A stretch of 64,000 nt of DNA, from the NCBI RefSeq assembly GCF_026262505.1, contig NC_067208.1:9867962-9931961 (forward strand), in the 5' to 3' direction. The notes beneath the pieces were generated by a model. The model made no database searches, was not told the DNA's origin, and saw only the letters and a program-made list of their open reading frames with translations. The DNA comes from Trichomonas vaginalis G3 (lineage: Eukaryota; Parabasalia; Trichomonadida; Trichomonadidae). Position 1 is the stretch's first letter. Each line of letters starts with the position of its first letter. Positions 31,443 through 40,351 of the stretch are shown here, one piece after another. A program made the translations under genes and the position numbers.

Positions 31443-33601
31443 AATGCCCCCATATAGAATGGATAGAAAGTCTGCTAGAATAAAAGCAGAGTTTGCAAAG
31501 ATATGGTTGGAGAGTTTCGAAGAAGTTTTAAATATAGGAAGGGAAGACCCATAAAAGTCTATGACAAATTGTCTGGTCTTCGCTACGAAATGGATTTGGA
31601 AACAGCACGTGCCAATTATCCAAACAGACTAGAGAGGTTAGAAGAAGAACGTCTTATGGACATGCCTTTCGATGTTAGTGAACCTCAAGTTGAAGGACCA
31701 CGACGGCTTTGCCAGATTCTACTGGAAACATGACGAACAATTGCATCCTTTTGAGAAGGAAAAAGGTAGTGCAGAGGATGGTCATGCTCCCATGGAAAGA
31801 ACAAGATATCATATGAAAAGTACCGTGAAGTTAGAAGTCAAATTACATCTGGTCGAACCTTTACAGTAAAACTTTGACGAAGGAAAGAACAAAGAAGGCT
31901 TCATGGGAGTACTTGCTGCCATACAAGACGGAAATAAGAAAGGACACAATCTCAGATTGACCATAACAGATTTGGATGGTCACATTTACTATGCACATGG
32001 CAATGAACAAACAGCCGCAAAACTTCTTTGACGCTTTCAAGACTACAAAGAGGAGAAAAAATGGTTGACTCCGACTCAGACATTTTGAATGCAATTGAAG
32101 GAATTGCAAGTGTCAAGTTCGAATGGTACCAACCTAAACCTCAAGCAGTCAGACAACATGCTGGATACTTCCCGTTCATAAATAAGTCTGACATTGACTT
32201 GACAAGGTATGGAATTTACAATTCAATTGAAACAATTGTCAATGAACCTTGTATTCTTACATGTCTCAGGAACTCTGGTCTTGTTACAGAAGAGAAGATG
32301 AAGTATCTTGAGTCATGTGTGAAGACAAGGTACATTCTCAGAGGTCAATTGGCAAAAATTGCACCGTTGGCAAATGTCAATATCCGAGTCAACATACCTA
32401 CAGCTAAAGGTTCTTCACATGACGACTATTGTTGTTGACAAAGACTTACCATGGTGAAGATTGTAATTGTCCACAACCACTTCATGTTGAACGAAAGTCT
32501 TACAAACCCATTGTTCGGAAAAGGCAAGTGCAACATTGTCAGAGCTGTAAACATTCTTTTCGAGAAAGGTTTGTTGGAACCAATTCCAGATGACAAGCTG
32601 ACAGAAACTTTTGTACCAAAAGACGAAACAAACTTTTCATTGTTAGCAAGACCAAAAGTTGTTCCAGACAAAGTTCTAGTACAAAGAAGTACACAATTCC
32701 ACAAGGGGTTGGTATGTTCGGATACCAACCTGAACCAGAAGAACTTCCAATGAGGTTGCAAGAACTTCAAGATGCTATAAACAAACTTCCATTGAGACAT
32801 CCAATTGACGTCAAATTGTATTGGAGAGCATCTGAGTTAGGTCAGAAGGTTTTATATGAAACAGGTTGCTTCGACGATGTTTATGAGATAACAGGAGAAG
32901 TTTCTCAGAAGATAAGAGACTCACTTGAATTTCCACAAACTGGACCAATTGGTTGCGACAAGTTCGACTCAAACGAAAAGATATACTATGTCGACCTTAA
33001 CGCTGCATACATGAGGTTTGTCCAATATATTCCGACTGGAATTCCAAACGAAGATGGTGAGTTTCCGGGAAGGAACTATACAGTTGGAAAAGTCATACAA
33101 CAACTGTATGATATTAGGAAAGCTTCAAACCCCAAACTTGCAATGACACTCAAATTGCTTATGAATTCGACATGGGGATATTCCATTAAGAAACCTCAAG
33201 AGATGAAGAGTAAACATTATGAGAAGGTCGACAACTTTGTTGAAAGGTTTTCTCCTTTTGTTTTGAAGTACGAATTCACTCAAGGTCAAAGTGGCTTAGT
33301 AACCACATTAAAACCTATTGTCGAACATTGGTCTTACCCTCAGTTCGCAAAGGCAGTACTTGACAACTACAACAAATTCTTCTCCGAAGTCAAATCCAAA
33401 GTGAAGGTTTACTATGAGAACATTGACGCACTCATGACGAACGAAGAAGGATACAACAAACTCATTGAAATGGGTTTAGTCGGTGAAAAGATGGGTCAAT
33501 TCAAATTGGACAAAATTTTCACCGAAGTTCATGTAATATCGAAAAGGAAATATTGGGGCATACTTGAAGACGGCACAGAAATAAAACATTGCATGAAGTA
33601 A
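31443..33601 (+). pseudogene. Protein-primed-type DNA polymerase B of the Maverick, decayed
   Basis: Family B DNA polymerase of the Maverick/Polinton type, which would replicate the element. The ATG at 31443 follows an A/T tract (AAAAATATTTTTTTATTTT) common before genes of this element. At least five frame changes occur before 32714 (ORFs from 31503, 31672, 32028, 32451). These carry the family's N-terminal segments (KYRKGRPIKVYDKLSG, RYGIYNSIETIVNEPCI, IVIVHNHFMLNE). The last frame holds motif A-like YYVDLNAAYM (about 32985), motif B-like KLLMNSTWGYS (about 33151) and a degenerate motif C (YYENIDALM, where family members have YxDTD). Total coding is about 720 codons, short for the family, so internal parts, including much of the exonuclease and TPR regions, are lost. 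Confidence 0.8.
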
Positions 33602-33749
33602 AAAATTTATTTTAAAAAAGTGACATTTTTTTATTTTATTTGAAATGTACGCTGAGTTTGTTGGAGAAGACTGTTGGGAAACTTGTTTGTTAGATGAGAA
33701 ATATGAAATGGCATACCATTTTAAAACAATATATTTTTACATATATTAA

Positions 33750-34610
33750 ATGCTTCAGGTTGAAAAACAAAGAACAAAAGTAGCAGATACAAAACCGTTA
33801 GACTATATCTTTACAAATGCTGGTAGGACTATTTCAGATGAAGAAATTTCCTCCCGAGCATACAGGTTTGACTATCCAATTCGTTGGCTTCAAAGTCCTT
33901 CAGATGCAAAGGCAATAGGATTTAGAAGAGTTTTGTTTTCAAATAGAACTAACGCATTTATGTTCGTAGTATATTTTCATGGGCAGTATAAAGGTTCTGA
34001 TGGTCTAATAGACAAATTTGACGAAATGAGGATCTTTACAGTTCGTTCAGACGAAAGTCTTGAGAAAACTCTAAATGACTTTCAAACTCAAATGAACAAA
34101 TATTATTGGGAATTTCAAGAAAAATACGACTCTTTACTAAATGGAACATACTATCTGAAACTAGAATATGACAAGATGAACTCCACCGTTTCATTTCAAA
34201 AGATTGAAATTAACCCTCCAAGAGATACAGAGTTTTTATTTTGGAAAGTAGACAAACGTTCTTGGGCACAATTTCTTCGGTTACTAAACCAGAACGAACC
34301 ATTACCACCAGATGGTCCATTTAAATTTATACTTCCACCAACAGATTTGATGGTTTATAGAAACGTGTTTGACCCTCAAAATGTTATGTGTCATGCAAGT
34401 TTCAGTTCAAGCAACAATAGTTTTCTATGTATTGGTAAGGACTTTTATGACTTTGCTTCTAAATTCTACGAACCACCTAGTAACAGTTTCTCTGACTTTC
34501 AAGTTTGGTTCACAACAAATGGTGTGCAACATATTATTCCATTGTACTATGACTTTTATCTCGAATTGTCTTTCATATATAACTACGGAAAAGTGCTGAA
34601 AAAGTATTGA
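33750..34610 (+). CDS. Maverick conserved protein, paralogue of 27025-27873
   Basis: 286 residues, uninterrupted, ATG at 33750 after an A/T tract. It shares the blocks YRFDYPIRWL, KAIGFRR, NVFDP, CHASFS, SDFQVWFTT and LELSFIYNY with the inverted paralogue. No recognised domain. It is the first intact gene to the right of the decayed polymerase and marks the change from the broken to the mostly intact part of the element. The presence of two diverged versions (roughly one third identical by eye) means an old duplication or two parental elements. Confidence 0.7.
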   Translation: MLQVEKQRTKVADTKPLDYIFTNAGRTISDEEISSRAYRFDYPIRWLQSPSDAKAIGFRRVLFSNRTNAFMFVVYFHGQYKGSDGLIDKFDEMRIFTVRSDESLEKTLNDFQTQMNKYYWEFQEKYDSLLNGTYYLKLEYDKMNSTVSFQKIEINPPRDTEFLFWKVDKRSWAQFLRLLNQNEPLPPDGPFKFILPPTDLMVYRNVFDPQNVMCHASFSSSNNSFLCIGKDFYDFASKFYEPPSNSFSDFQVWFTTNGVQHIIPLYYDFYLELSFIYNYGKVLKKY

Positions 34611-35726
34611 AAAATAATGTTTATGTTAGCATGTTAGATCTAACACGTTTTCTAACATTTTTTTTCACCCTCTTGAATTTTCATGAATTTTATATATTAA
34701 TGTTTTCGTTATGCCACTTTGTGCCGTCAGTCAGTCAGTCAGTCAATGAATTTACACCAAAAAATAATGTTTATGTTAGCATGTTAGATCTAACACGTTT
34801 TCTAACATTTTTTCTCACCCTCTTGAATTTTGTATAAAAAGCAACCGTCTGAATTCAGACTGTTGCTATATTCTTCACAAAATGCTTGTTTTGAGGTCGA
34901 GCCACTTTTGGCTCCACCGTATTCTTTCAACCAAAACTCTCGAAAATCATGAATTTCCTTAAGATAGAAAAAATAAAGTTAGTTTTATTTTATTTATTCT
35001 TCATTTTTTTGTATAAAAGATATGATTTCAGGGATTTTTTTGACGAAGTGAAGACTAACACTTCGTCAAAAATAACAGTTATATAATGAAAAAGTGAAAG
35101 TTATTCTTCATTTTTTTGTATAAAAGATATGATTTCAGGGATTTTTTTGACGAAGTGAAGACTAACACTTCGTCAAAAATAACAGTTATATAATGAAAAA
35201 GTGAAAGTTATTCTTCATTTTTTTGTATGTAAGATATGATTTCAGGGATTTTTTTGACGAAGTGTCAACCTTCACTTCGTCAAAAATAACAGTTATATAA
35301 TGAAAAAGTGAAAGTTATTCTTCATTTTTTTGTATGTAAGATATGATTTCAGGGATTTTTTTGACGAAGTGTCAACCTTCACTTCGTCAAAAATAACAGT
35401 TATATAATGAAAAAGTGAAAGTTATTCTTCATTTTTTTGTATTTGACGAGAATGTCGGGTAGAATGTTAGATCTAACACGTTTTCTAACATTTTTTCTAA
35501 CATGGTCTAAAACTCTCGAAAATCATGAAATTTACACCAAAAAATAATGTTTATGTTAGAATGTTAGATCTAACACGTTTTCTAACATTTTTTCTAACAT
35601 GGTCTAAAACTCTCGAAAATCATGAAATTTACACCAAAAAATAATGTTTATGTTAGAATGTTAGATCTAACACGTTTTCTAACATTTTTTCTAACATCGT
35701 AGAAAACTCTCGAAAATCATGAAATT
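34611..35726. repeat. Repeat field: AGATCT palindromes and 107-bp hairpin repeats
   Basis: No gene. Two repeat classes. (1) TGTTAGATCTAACA, a perfect 14-bp palindrome, each time followed by CGTTTTCTAACATTTTTTCT, occurs near 34632, 34782, 35466, 35561 and 35657. (2) Four 107-bp tandem units start at 34994, 35101, 35208 and 35315, with a partial fifth at 35422. Each holds a hairpin with arms TTTTTGACGAAGTG and CACTTCGTCAAAAA. The loop differs between unit pairs. A copy of the promoter-like box lies at about 34955 without a gene behind it. Confidence 0.85.
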
Positions 35727-35800
35727 TGGTCATTTCCTTAAGATAGAAAAAATAAAGTTAGTTTTTTTTAAAAAATATTTTTTATTTTTATTGTAAGAAC
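35727..35800 (+). promoter_or_regulatory. Conserved upstream box of the 35801 gene
   Basis: The sequence TTTCCTTAAGATAGAAAAAA followed by TAAAGTTAGTTTT lies about 65 bases before the ATG at 35801. The same box precedes the KilA-N gene (about 37176) at almost the same distance. A third copy at about 34955 is not followed by a gene. A T-rich tract and TTGTAAGAAC then lead into the ATG. A core promoter role is inferred from position and conservation. Confidence 0.55.
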
Positions 35801-36715
35801 ATGTTAGCAACAACAGCACCAAACTCGTTAGTTATGAATCCTACGTCAATGTTGGTAGAGATGAAAAGCTTCATTCCTTCTTCATATACTTTCGAAACAG
35901 AAATCCAGAAGATAAAGCAAGAACTTTTAACAAGTAATTTAGACTGTACCGCACAGGATGAAGAAAATGAACAGTATCTTTATGAAATGCAGGACATTAT
36001 TGACCATTTGCCTAAACTACCTGAAATCCAACAACAAAAACTCACTATTCCTGAATTCGACGAAATTGAAGTCAAACCAACTGACTCAGTAGAAATAAAG
36101 AAGTTCATACGAAAGGTAAATTATGAATTCCTTGGTTTTCATTGCAACCATAAGGTTATGGACAAAGATTGCGACATGGTATATAAGAATGTTTCTGACA
36201 TATATAAATCTGAAGAATTTAAGACCTACGACAACTTTGTTTCGTTAGTTGCAAAATGTGTATGGCAGATAAGAGATAAAGATAGAAGAGGTAAAGTATG
36301 GAACAAACAAATAAGACCCGCTATGTTTGAGATGAAGAGAGCAATTGACGCTTTAGTTGTTTTAGCAGGTAAGGTTTCAGAATATAACGCAAAAATGAAC
36401 CCGCAATGTTCTAAATGTAAAGCAGCAATTAGGAGATATAACTACTCCGTCAAAGAGATAGAAAGAATGAGAAACGACTATGCAGACTTAAAGAAAGAAG
36501 CAGAAAAGCCAGCAGAAGATAAAATGGACATGTTAGAATTTCTGAACAAAAACTATCCAACAGCAGAAGATTTCCTTCTATCTGACGTCAAGAAGAAGTA
36601 TAAAGAAACCTTCGGCATAGTTAAAACATTCGATGTACTGACAGAAGAAATAGAAGCTACGAAATTGTTTAAAGTCATGAACCATCGCAACATATACCAT
36701 GTAAAACGCTTGTAA
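35801..36715 (+). CDS. Maverick accessory protein, unknown (305 aa, coiled-coil)
   Basis: 304 residues, intact, ATG at 35801. Largely helical and charged with long amphipathic stretches (e.g. SVKEIERMRNDYADLKKEAEK) and one CxxC pair (NPQCSKCKAAI) that could bind a metal or form a disulphide. No recognised family. The gene is isolated between two repeat fields that are inverted relative to each other (five AGATCT palindrome units on each side), so it may be a separately acquired cassette. Confidence 0.65.
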   Translation: MLATTAPNSLVMNPTSMLVEMKSFIPSSYTFETEIQKIKQELLTSNLDCTAQDEENEQYLYEMQDIIDHLPKLPEIQQQKLTIPEFDEIEVKPTDSVEIKKFIRKVNYEFLGFHCNHKVMDKDCDMVYKNVSDIYKSEEFKTYDNFVSLVAKCVWQIRDKDRRGKVWNKQIRPAMFEMKRAIDALVVLAGKVSEYNAKMNPQCSKCKAAIRRYNYSVKEIERMRNDYADLKKEAEKPAEDKMDMLEFLNKNYPTAEDFLLSDVKKKYKETFGIVKTFDVLTEEIEATKLFKVMNHRNIYHVKRL

Positions 36716-36719
36716 ATAG

Positions 36720-37173
36720 TTATGTTAGAAAAAATGTTAGAAAACGTGTTAGATCTAACATGCTAACATAAACATTATTTTTACTGAATTCAGCAACAAA
36801 ATTCATGAGTTTTGTGTGTTTTAGACCATGTTAGAAAAAATGTTAGAAAACGTGTTAGATCTAACATGCTAACATAAACATTATTTTTGCTGAATTCAGC
36901 ACAAAATTCTTCGATGTTAGAAAAAATGTTAGAAAACATGTTAGATCTAACATGTTAACATAAAATATATTTTTATTGAATTCAGCAACAAAGTTCTTCG
37001 ATGTTAGAAAAAATGTTAGAAAACATGTTAGATCTAACATGCTAACATAAACATTATTTTTGCTGAATTCAGCAACAAAATTCTTCGATGTTAGAAAAAA
37101 TGTTAGAAAACATGTTAGATCTAACATGCTAACATAAACTTTATTTTTATTGAATTCAGCAACAAAAATCATG
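36720..37173. repeat. Inverted counterpart of the AGATCT repeat field
   Basis: Five units of about 82-106 bp, each reading ATGTTAGAAAAAATGTTAG, then a GTGTTAGATCTAACA-type palindrome, then TGCTAACATAAACATTATTT and TGAATTCAGCAACAAA. Palindromes lie near 36747, 36853, 36937, 37026 and 37111. They are the reverse complement of the units at 34607-35700, so the 35801 gene sits inside an inverted-repeat frame. The ORF reading FVAEFNKNKVYVSMLDLTCF on the minus strand is repeat translation. Confidence 0.85.
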
Positions 37174-37247
37174 AATTTCCTTAAGATAGAAAAAATAAAG
37201 TTAGTTTTATTTTTATTTATTTTTTTATTTTGTATGTAAAGACAGAT
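37174..37247 (+). promoter_or_regulatory. Conserved upstream box of the KilA-N gene
   Basis: Same box (TTTCCTTAAGATAGAAAAAA plus TAAAGTTAGTTTT) and T-rich tract as before the 35801 gene, about 70 bases from the ATG at 37248. Confidence 0.55.
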
Positions 37248-38072
37248 ATGTCAACAACAGAGAACACAACAACAGTTATAGTCCATGAAGCTATAAATGA
37301 AGAATATGAGTGGGTTCAGTTTAACAAACAACTCCGTCTCATTCGTTCAGTCAAAGACGATATGTACCAAATGCAAAGTATTTTGACGGCTTGTTTTGCT
37401 CCAGACACTAAACACGCAGACGACTGGTTCAAAAACCAAAGCACACAAGAACTTTTGAGTGAAATTTCTCTAGACAGACTTTTTTCGGTCTTGCATAAAA
37501 CACATGAAAATCGTAAAAATTTGCCAATAAATTTAAGAGGATATTATGTACATAGACTTTTAGTAAATGCTGTTGCAATGTGGGCTTCTCCTCGTTATGC
37601 ATGGCATGTTTACAAACTTCTTGACGAAATTCATAGACAAGAACGTGAAGAGATGGAAAACAAGCTTGAAGCAAAAGATGAAGTCATTGAAGCAAAAGAC
37701 AAAAGCATACAGAAAAGAATACCACGTTCGGTACCAAAAGGAAAGGAAAAGAACTATAAGTATATGATTTATACTGAAGAGATGGAAAATGAAGAAGATA
37801 AAGATATGGTTATGTTGCATTTAGTCAGAAGAAACAACAAAAGCTTTTACGACCTTGCTAAGATTTACAAATCTGACAGAAATTGGTTCTATCGTGAAAA
37901 CTTACCGATTTCAATGACTCCAAATGAAGATGTGAAACAAATAGTTCAAGATACGTTACCTCAAACACACTATGATATTAAAGGTTGTACAATTCTTACC
38001 TTCAAAGAAGATTTGCCATTGTTAAAGGAAAAAATAACAGAGTATTTTGACAACTTCAAACAAGTAGGGTAA
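37248..38072 (+). CDS. KilA-N domain protein
   Basis: KilA-N proteins are DNA-binding proteins of phages and large DNA viruses. From the ATG at 37248 (an in-frame TTG at 37230 is less likely) the protein has 274 residues. The domain lies in the first half and ends with the diagnostic GYYVHRLLVNAVAMWASPRYAWHV-type helix pair around residues 100-125. A charged coiled-coil (KLEAKDEVIEAKDKSIQ) and a second alpha/beta domain (KYMIYTEEMEN... to KITEYFDNF) follow, a common two-part architecture. It is intact and lies directly beside ten copies of a 14-bp palindrome, which makes autoregulation or element-specific binding a reasonable hypothesis. Confidence 0.75.
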   Translation: MSTTENTTTVIVHEAINEEYEWVQFNKQLRLIRSVKDDMYQMQSILTACFAPDTKHADDWFKNQSTQELLSEISLDRLFSVLHKTHENRKNLPINLRGYYVHRLLVNAVAMWASPRYAWHVYKLLDEIHRQEREEMENKLEAKDEVIEAKDKSIQKRIPRSVPKGKEKNYKYMIYTEEMENEEDKDMVMLHLVRRNNKSFYDLAKIYKSDRNWFYRENLPISMTPNEDVKQIVQDTLPQTHYDIKGCTILTFKEDLPLLKEKITEYFDNFKQVG

Positions 38073-38514
38073 ATGCACTCTTTATTTTTACGCTTGACTT
38101 CAGATGGCTCAGGTAGCTCAAATTAGGTAAATTGCCTCGTCAAATCCTTCTGGCATTCCGAGTCCTTCCTTCCGACAGGAAAAAATTTTCCCGACAACTG
38201 GAAAAAATTTTCCTTCTGGCATTCCGAGTCCTTCCTTCCTACAGGAAAAAATTTTCCTTCCTACAGGAAAAATTTTTCCTTCCTACAGGAAAAATTTTTC
38301 CAGTTGTCCGTCCGTAAACCATTCAAATTTTCGAAAATTGAGAACTTTTTGGTCGAACTTCAGAAAAAGTTTTTCCTTCCGACAGGAAAAGTTTTTCCAT
38401 CCGACAGGACACAAACGGATGACTGACGTTCCTCTTCCTGAATGCCTTCCAAAGCCAGAAGAACCGACAGCCCCAGCACCACAACAGACTTACTAAGACT
38501 AAACACTTACATTT
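38073..38514. repeat. GGAAAAATTTTTCC minisatellite with tiny ORF remnants
   Basis: Between convergent genes. About eight near-copies of CCTTCCTACAGGAAAAATTT lie at 38145-38410, some with GGCATTCCGAGTCCTTCC; each is partly palindromic. A short ATG frame before it (38104, MAQVAQIR) and a 25-codon Pro-rich frame after it (38419-38496, MTDVPLPECLPKPEEP...) may be the two ends of one small gene split by repeat expansion; evidence is weak. Confidence 0.6.
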
Positions 38515-39390
38515 TTACGCTTGACTTTTTACAATTTGAACTTTGTTCGCGTAGATATGAATTCTGAAAGAAGTATGAGGGTCTTGTATGACTTTGTACT
38601 TCTCCCATAGTTCATATCTGTCAAACTTACCTGCCATGGACTCTTTCATAAGTTCCATGAAATCGTCTTCGGACAATCCGGGGAAAAGTATTATGTCAGT
38701 AAGTATTCTTTTAACATCCTTACTTAAACTCTTTGCTGTCTGTACACAAATGACAACTGAGATGTTAAAGTGTCTGAGCTTCTTAAGAATTCGACACATA
38801 TCTTGTTCTCTATTCTTTAACAAAGGATGAGAAGCGAAATCATCTAAGATAAGAAGACACCTATGAGGGTATGTCTTCCAATCGTAAGATTGCAATTTCT
38901 TCGAAATGTATTCTATCTCTTTCTGTTTGTTTCTGAAGTGTTTCTTCTCTAATATTCTCTGCATTTCCTCATTTGGGTCTTTAAACTTAGAATTTATATA
39001 CTCATTTATAGCATTATACTTCAAAACTCTTCTTTGGTACTTCTTTATCCAATCTAACAACTCAGTATCCTTTATACATACTAACTTAGACTTCTTTATA
39101 ATATCTTTGAACGAATTGACGGTTTGGTCAAATTGACCAGAAGTACTACAAATAACAACCAACTCATAGAATGGGTTCTTCTCATCTAGTTCTTGTTGCT
39201 GTGCAGCCATTTTAAGATAAGTGAAAGTCTTACCCGACCCAGGTGGTGCAATTAGACCTGTTATACCATTCTGAGCAAATAAGAACTTGTCATGTATAGG
39301 CTTTATCTGAGCATTTTCTAACTTCCTCTTGTTCTTGTTTAAAACATTCTCAAATTTCTTGTCAATGTCAGCAAACTTTTTTTCTAACAT
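38515..39390 (-). CDS. A32-like genome-packaging ATPase (FtsK/HerA type)
   Basis: DNA-packaging ATPase of Polintons and related viruses. Walker A is GLIAPPGSGKT (residues about 45-55), Walker B CLLILDDFA (about 178-186), and an FtsK/HerA-like motif follows with VVICVQTAKSL and the IILFPGL strand. At 291 residues it has the usual A32-like length. I chose the ATG at 39390. The longer frame to 39492 would overlap the divergent gene at 39427 in antisense, and its extra 34 residues mirror that gene's coding strand. No frameshift, so the packaging step is potentially functional. Confidence 0.85.
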   Translation of the reverse strand: MLEKKFADIDKKFENVLNKNKRKLENAQIKPIHDKFLFAQNGITGLIAPPGSGKTFTYLKMAAQQQELDEKNPFYELVVICSTSGQFDQTVNSFKDIIKKSKLVCIKDTELLDWIKKYQRRVLKYNAINEYINSKFKDPNEEMQRILEKKHFRNKQKEIEYISKKLQSYDWKTYPHRCLLILDDFASHPLLKNREQDMCRILKKLRHFNISVVICVQTAKSLSKDVKRILTDIILFPGLSEDDFMELMKESMAGKFDRYELWEKYKVIQDPHTSFRIHIYANKVQIVKSQA

Positions 39391-39426
39391 ATTTTTAGAA
39401 AAATTAAAATTTTTATCTTTTAGAAA

Positions 39427-39879
39427 ATGTCTAGCGATTTCACTATCTATATTCGAGACAAGCTTTTCGACAGCAAAACATCTGTCGACCATAAAATCTT
39501 ACATAGTGTAAACAAGAAAGGTGAATTTGTTCTAAAGTTCTGTTTCTGGGAATATGACAAGAACCATAAAACATTAAGCAGAGCAGTCTTAAAATTTGTC
39601 AATGACAGACTTGTTGACAGAGATGACACCGATTGGAAAGATGAAGTCCAACAAAAGTTCTTAGAATGCAAAGAAGACACATGCGCTGTTCTTGAAGATG
39701 AAATAGAAAACAGAATAGAAGAGCTATTAAAGGACAAAGAACTTTTACATAAATATGGTTGCGCCAAATTTGACATAACTCCACCAGAAAAGAAGAAGAA
39801 AGAAAAGAAAGAAAAGAAAGTAGAAGAAGAGAAGAAAGAACCTGAGCCAGTTCCAGAGAAAAAGAAATTTGACATGTAA
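39427..39879 (+). CDS. Maverick protein with Lys/Glu-rich tail, unknown
   Basis: 150 residues, ATG at 39427, intact. The N-terminal 115 residues look like a small alpha/beta domain (FTIYIRDKLFD, EFVLKFCFWEYD, RAVLKFVNDRLV); the last 35 are a simple charged tail (PPEKKKKEKKEKK then PEPVPEKKKFDM). No recognised family. It is divergent from the packaging ATPase with 36 A/T-rich bases between the ATGs, which must contain both promoters. Confidence 0.65.
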   Translation: MSSDFTIYIRDKLFDSKTSVDHKILHSVNKKGEFVLKFCFWEYDKNHKTLSRAVLKFVNDRLVDRDDTDWKDEVQQKFLECKEDTCAVLEDEIENRIEELLKDKELLHKYGCAKFDITPPEKKKKEKKEKKVEEEKKEPEPVPEKKKFDM

Positions 39880-39895
39880 AAATAAAATTTTATTT

Positions 39896-40315
39896 TTAGA
39901 ACATTTCTGGGTCAATGTCAATGTTCTCTTCCTCTTTAGGAGTAAACACTGGCTTAGACTCTAAAATCTTTTTACCCAATTTACCTTGAACTTCAACTAT
40001 CTTAGACTCATAATATTCATAGTCGTCTGCTTTCTTTGGTTCATAAGGTATAACAAGTTTGTATGCTTTGCCTTCTTTAAGGTTTGAGAACCTTCTGTCA
40101 AAACTTTCTTTGACTGTTAACAAACCTTCTATGTCTAAGTCTTCAAATTTCGCACCATTTTTAGTCACAATAGCAAACTTAACTGGTTCGATGTTCCAAA
40201 CTTTGCTGAATGAAGACTTTTCAAAATGGTAGAAGTAAACATTCAAATATGTGAATGGGTCTAGTTCTTCTTTAAGTCCTGACATGTACTTGTTTACTGA
40301 GATGAATTTTGCCAT
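39896..40315 (-). CDS. Maverick protein, unknown (139 aa)
   Basis: 139 residues, intact, ATG at 40315. It has beta-rich character (LNVYFYHFEKS, PVKFAIVTKNG, AYKLVIPYEPKK) and an acidic C-terminus (EEENIDIDPEMF). The acidic tail and beta-rich body recall single-stranded DNA-binding proteins, but I see no diagnostic motif. It sits immediately downstream of the SF3 helicase on the same strand and 16 bases from the convergent 39427 gene. Confidence 0.6.
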   Translation of the reverse strand: MAKFISVNKYMSGLKEELDPFTYLNVYFYHFEKSSFSKVWNIEPVKFAIVTKNGAKFEDLDIEGLLTVKESFDRRFSNLKEGKAYKLVIPYEPKKADDYEYYESKIVEVQGKLGKKILESKPVFTPKEEENIDIDPEMF

Positions 40316-40351
40316 CTTTTCTATCGGATAAAAAAATATTTTTTTTAAAAT

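Noticed and set aside
36861-37172. 103-codon minus-strand ORF (FVAEFNKN... repeats)
   Set aside because: It is the translation of the AGATCT palindrome repeat units.
37230-37247. TTG start of the KilA-N gene
   Set aside because: The ATG at 37248 is in frame and correctly spaced from the conserved upstream box.
39391-39492. N-terminal extension of the packaging ATPase
   Set aside because: Antisense to the start of the intact 39427 gene; ATPases of this family start close to where 39390 would begin.
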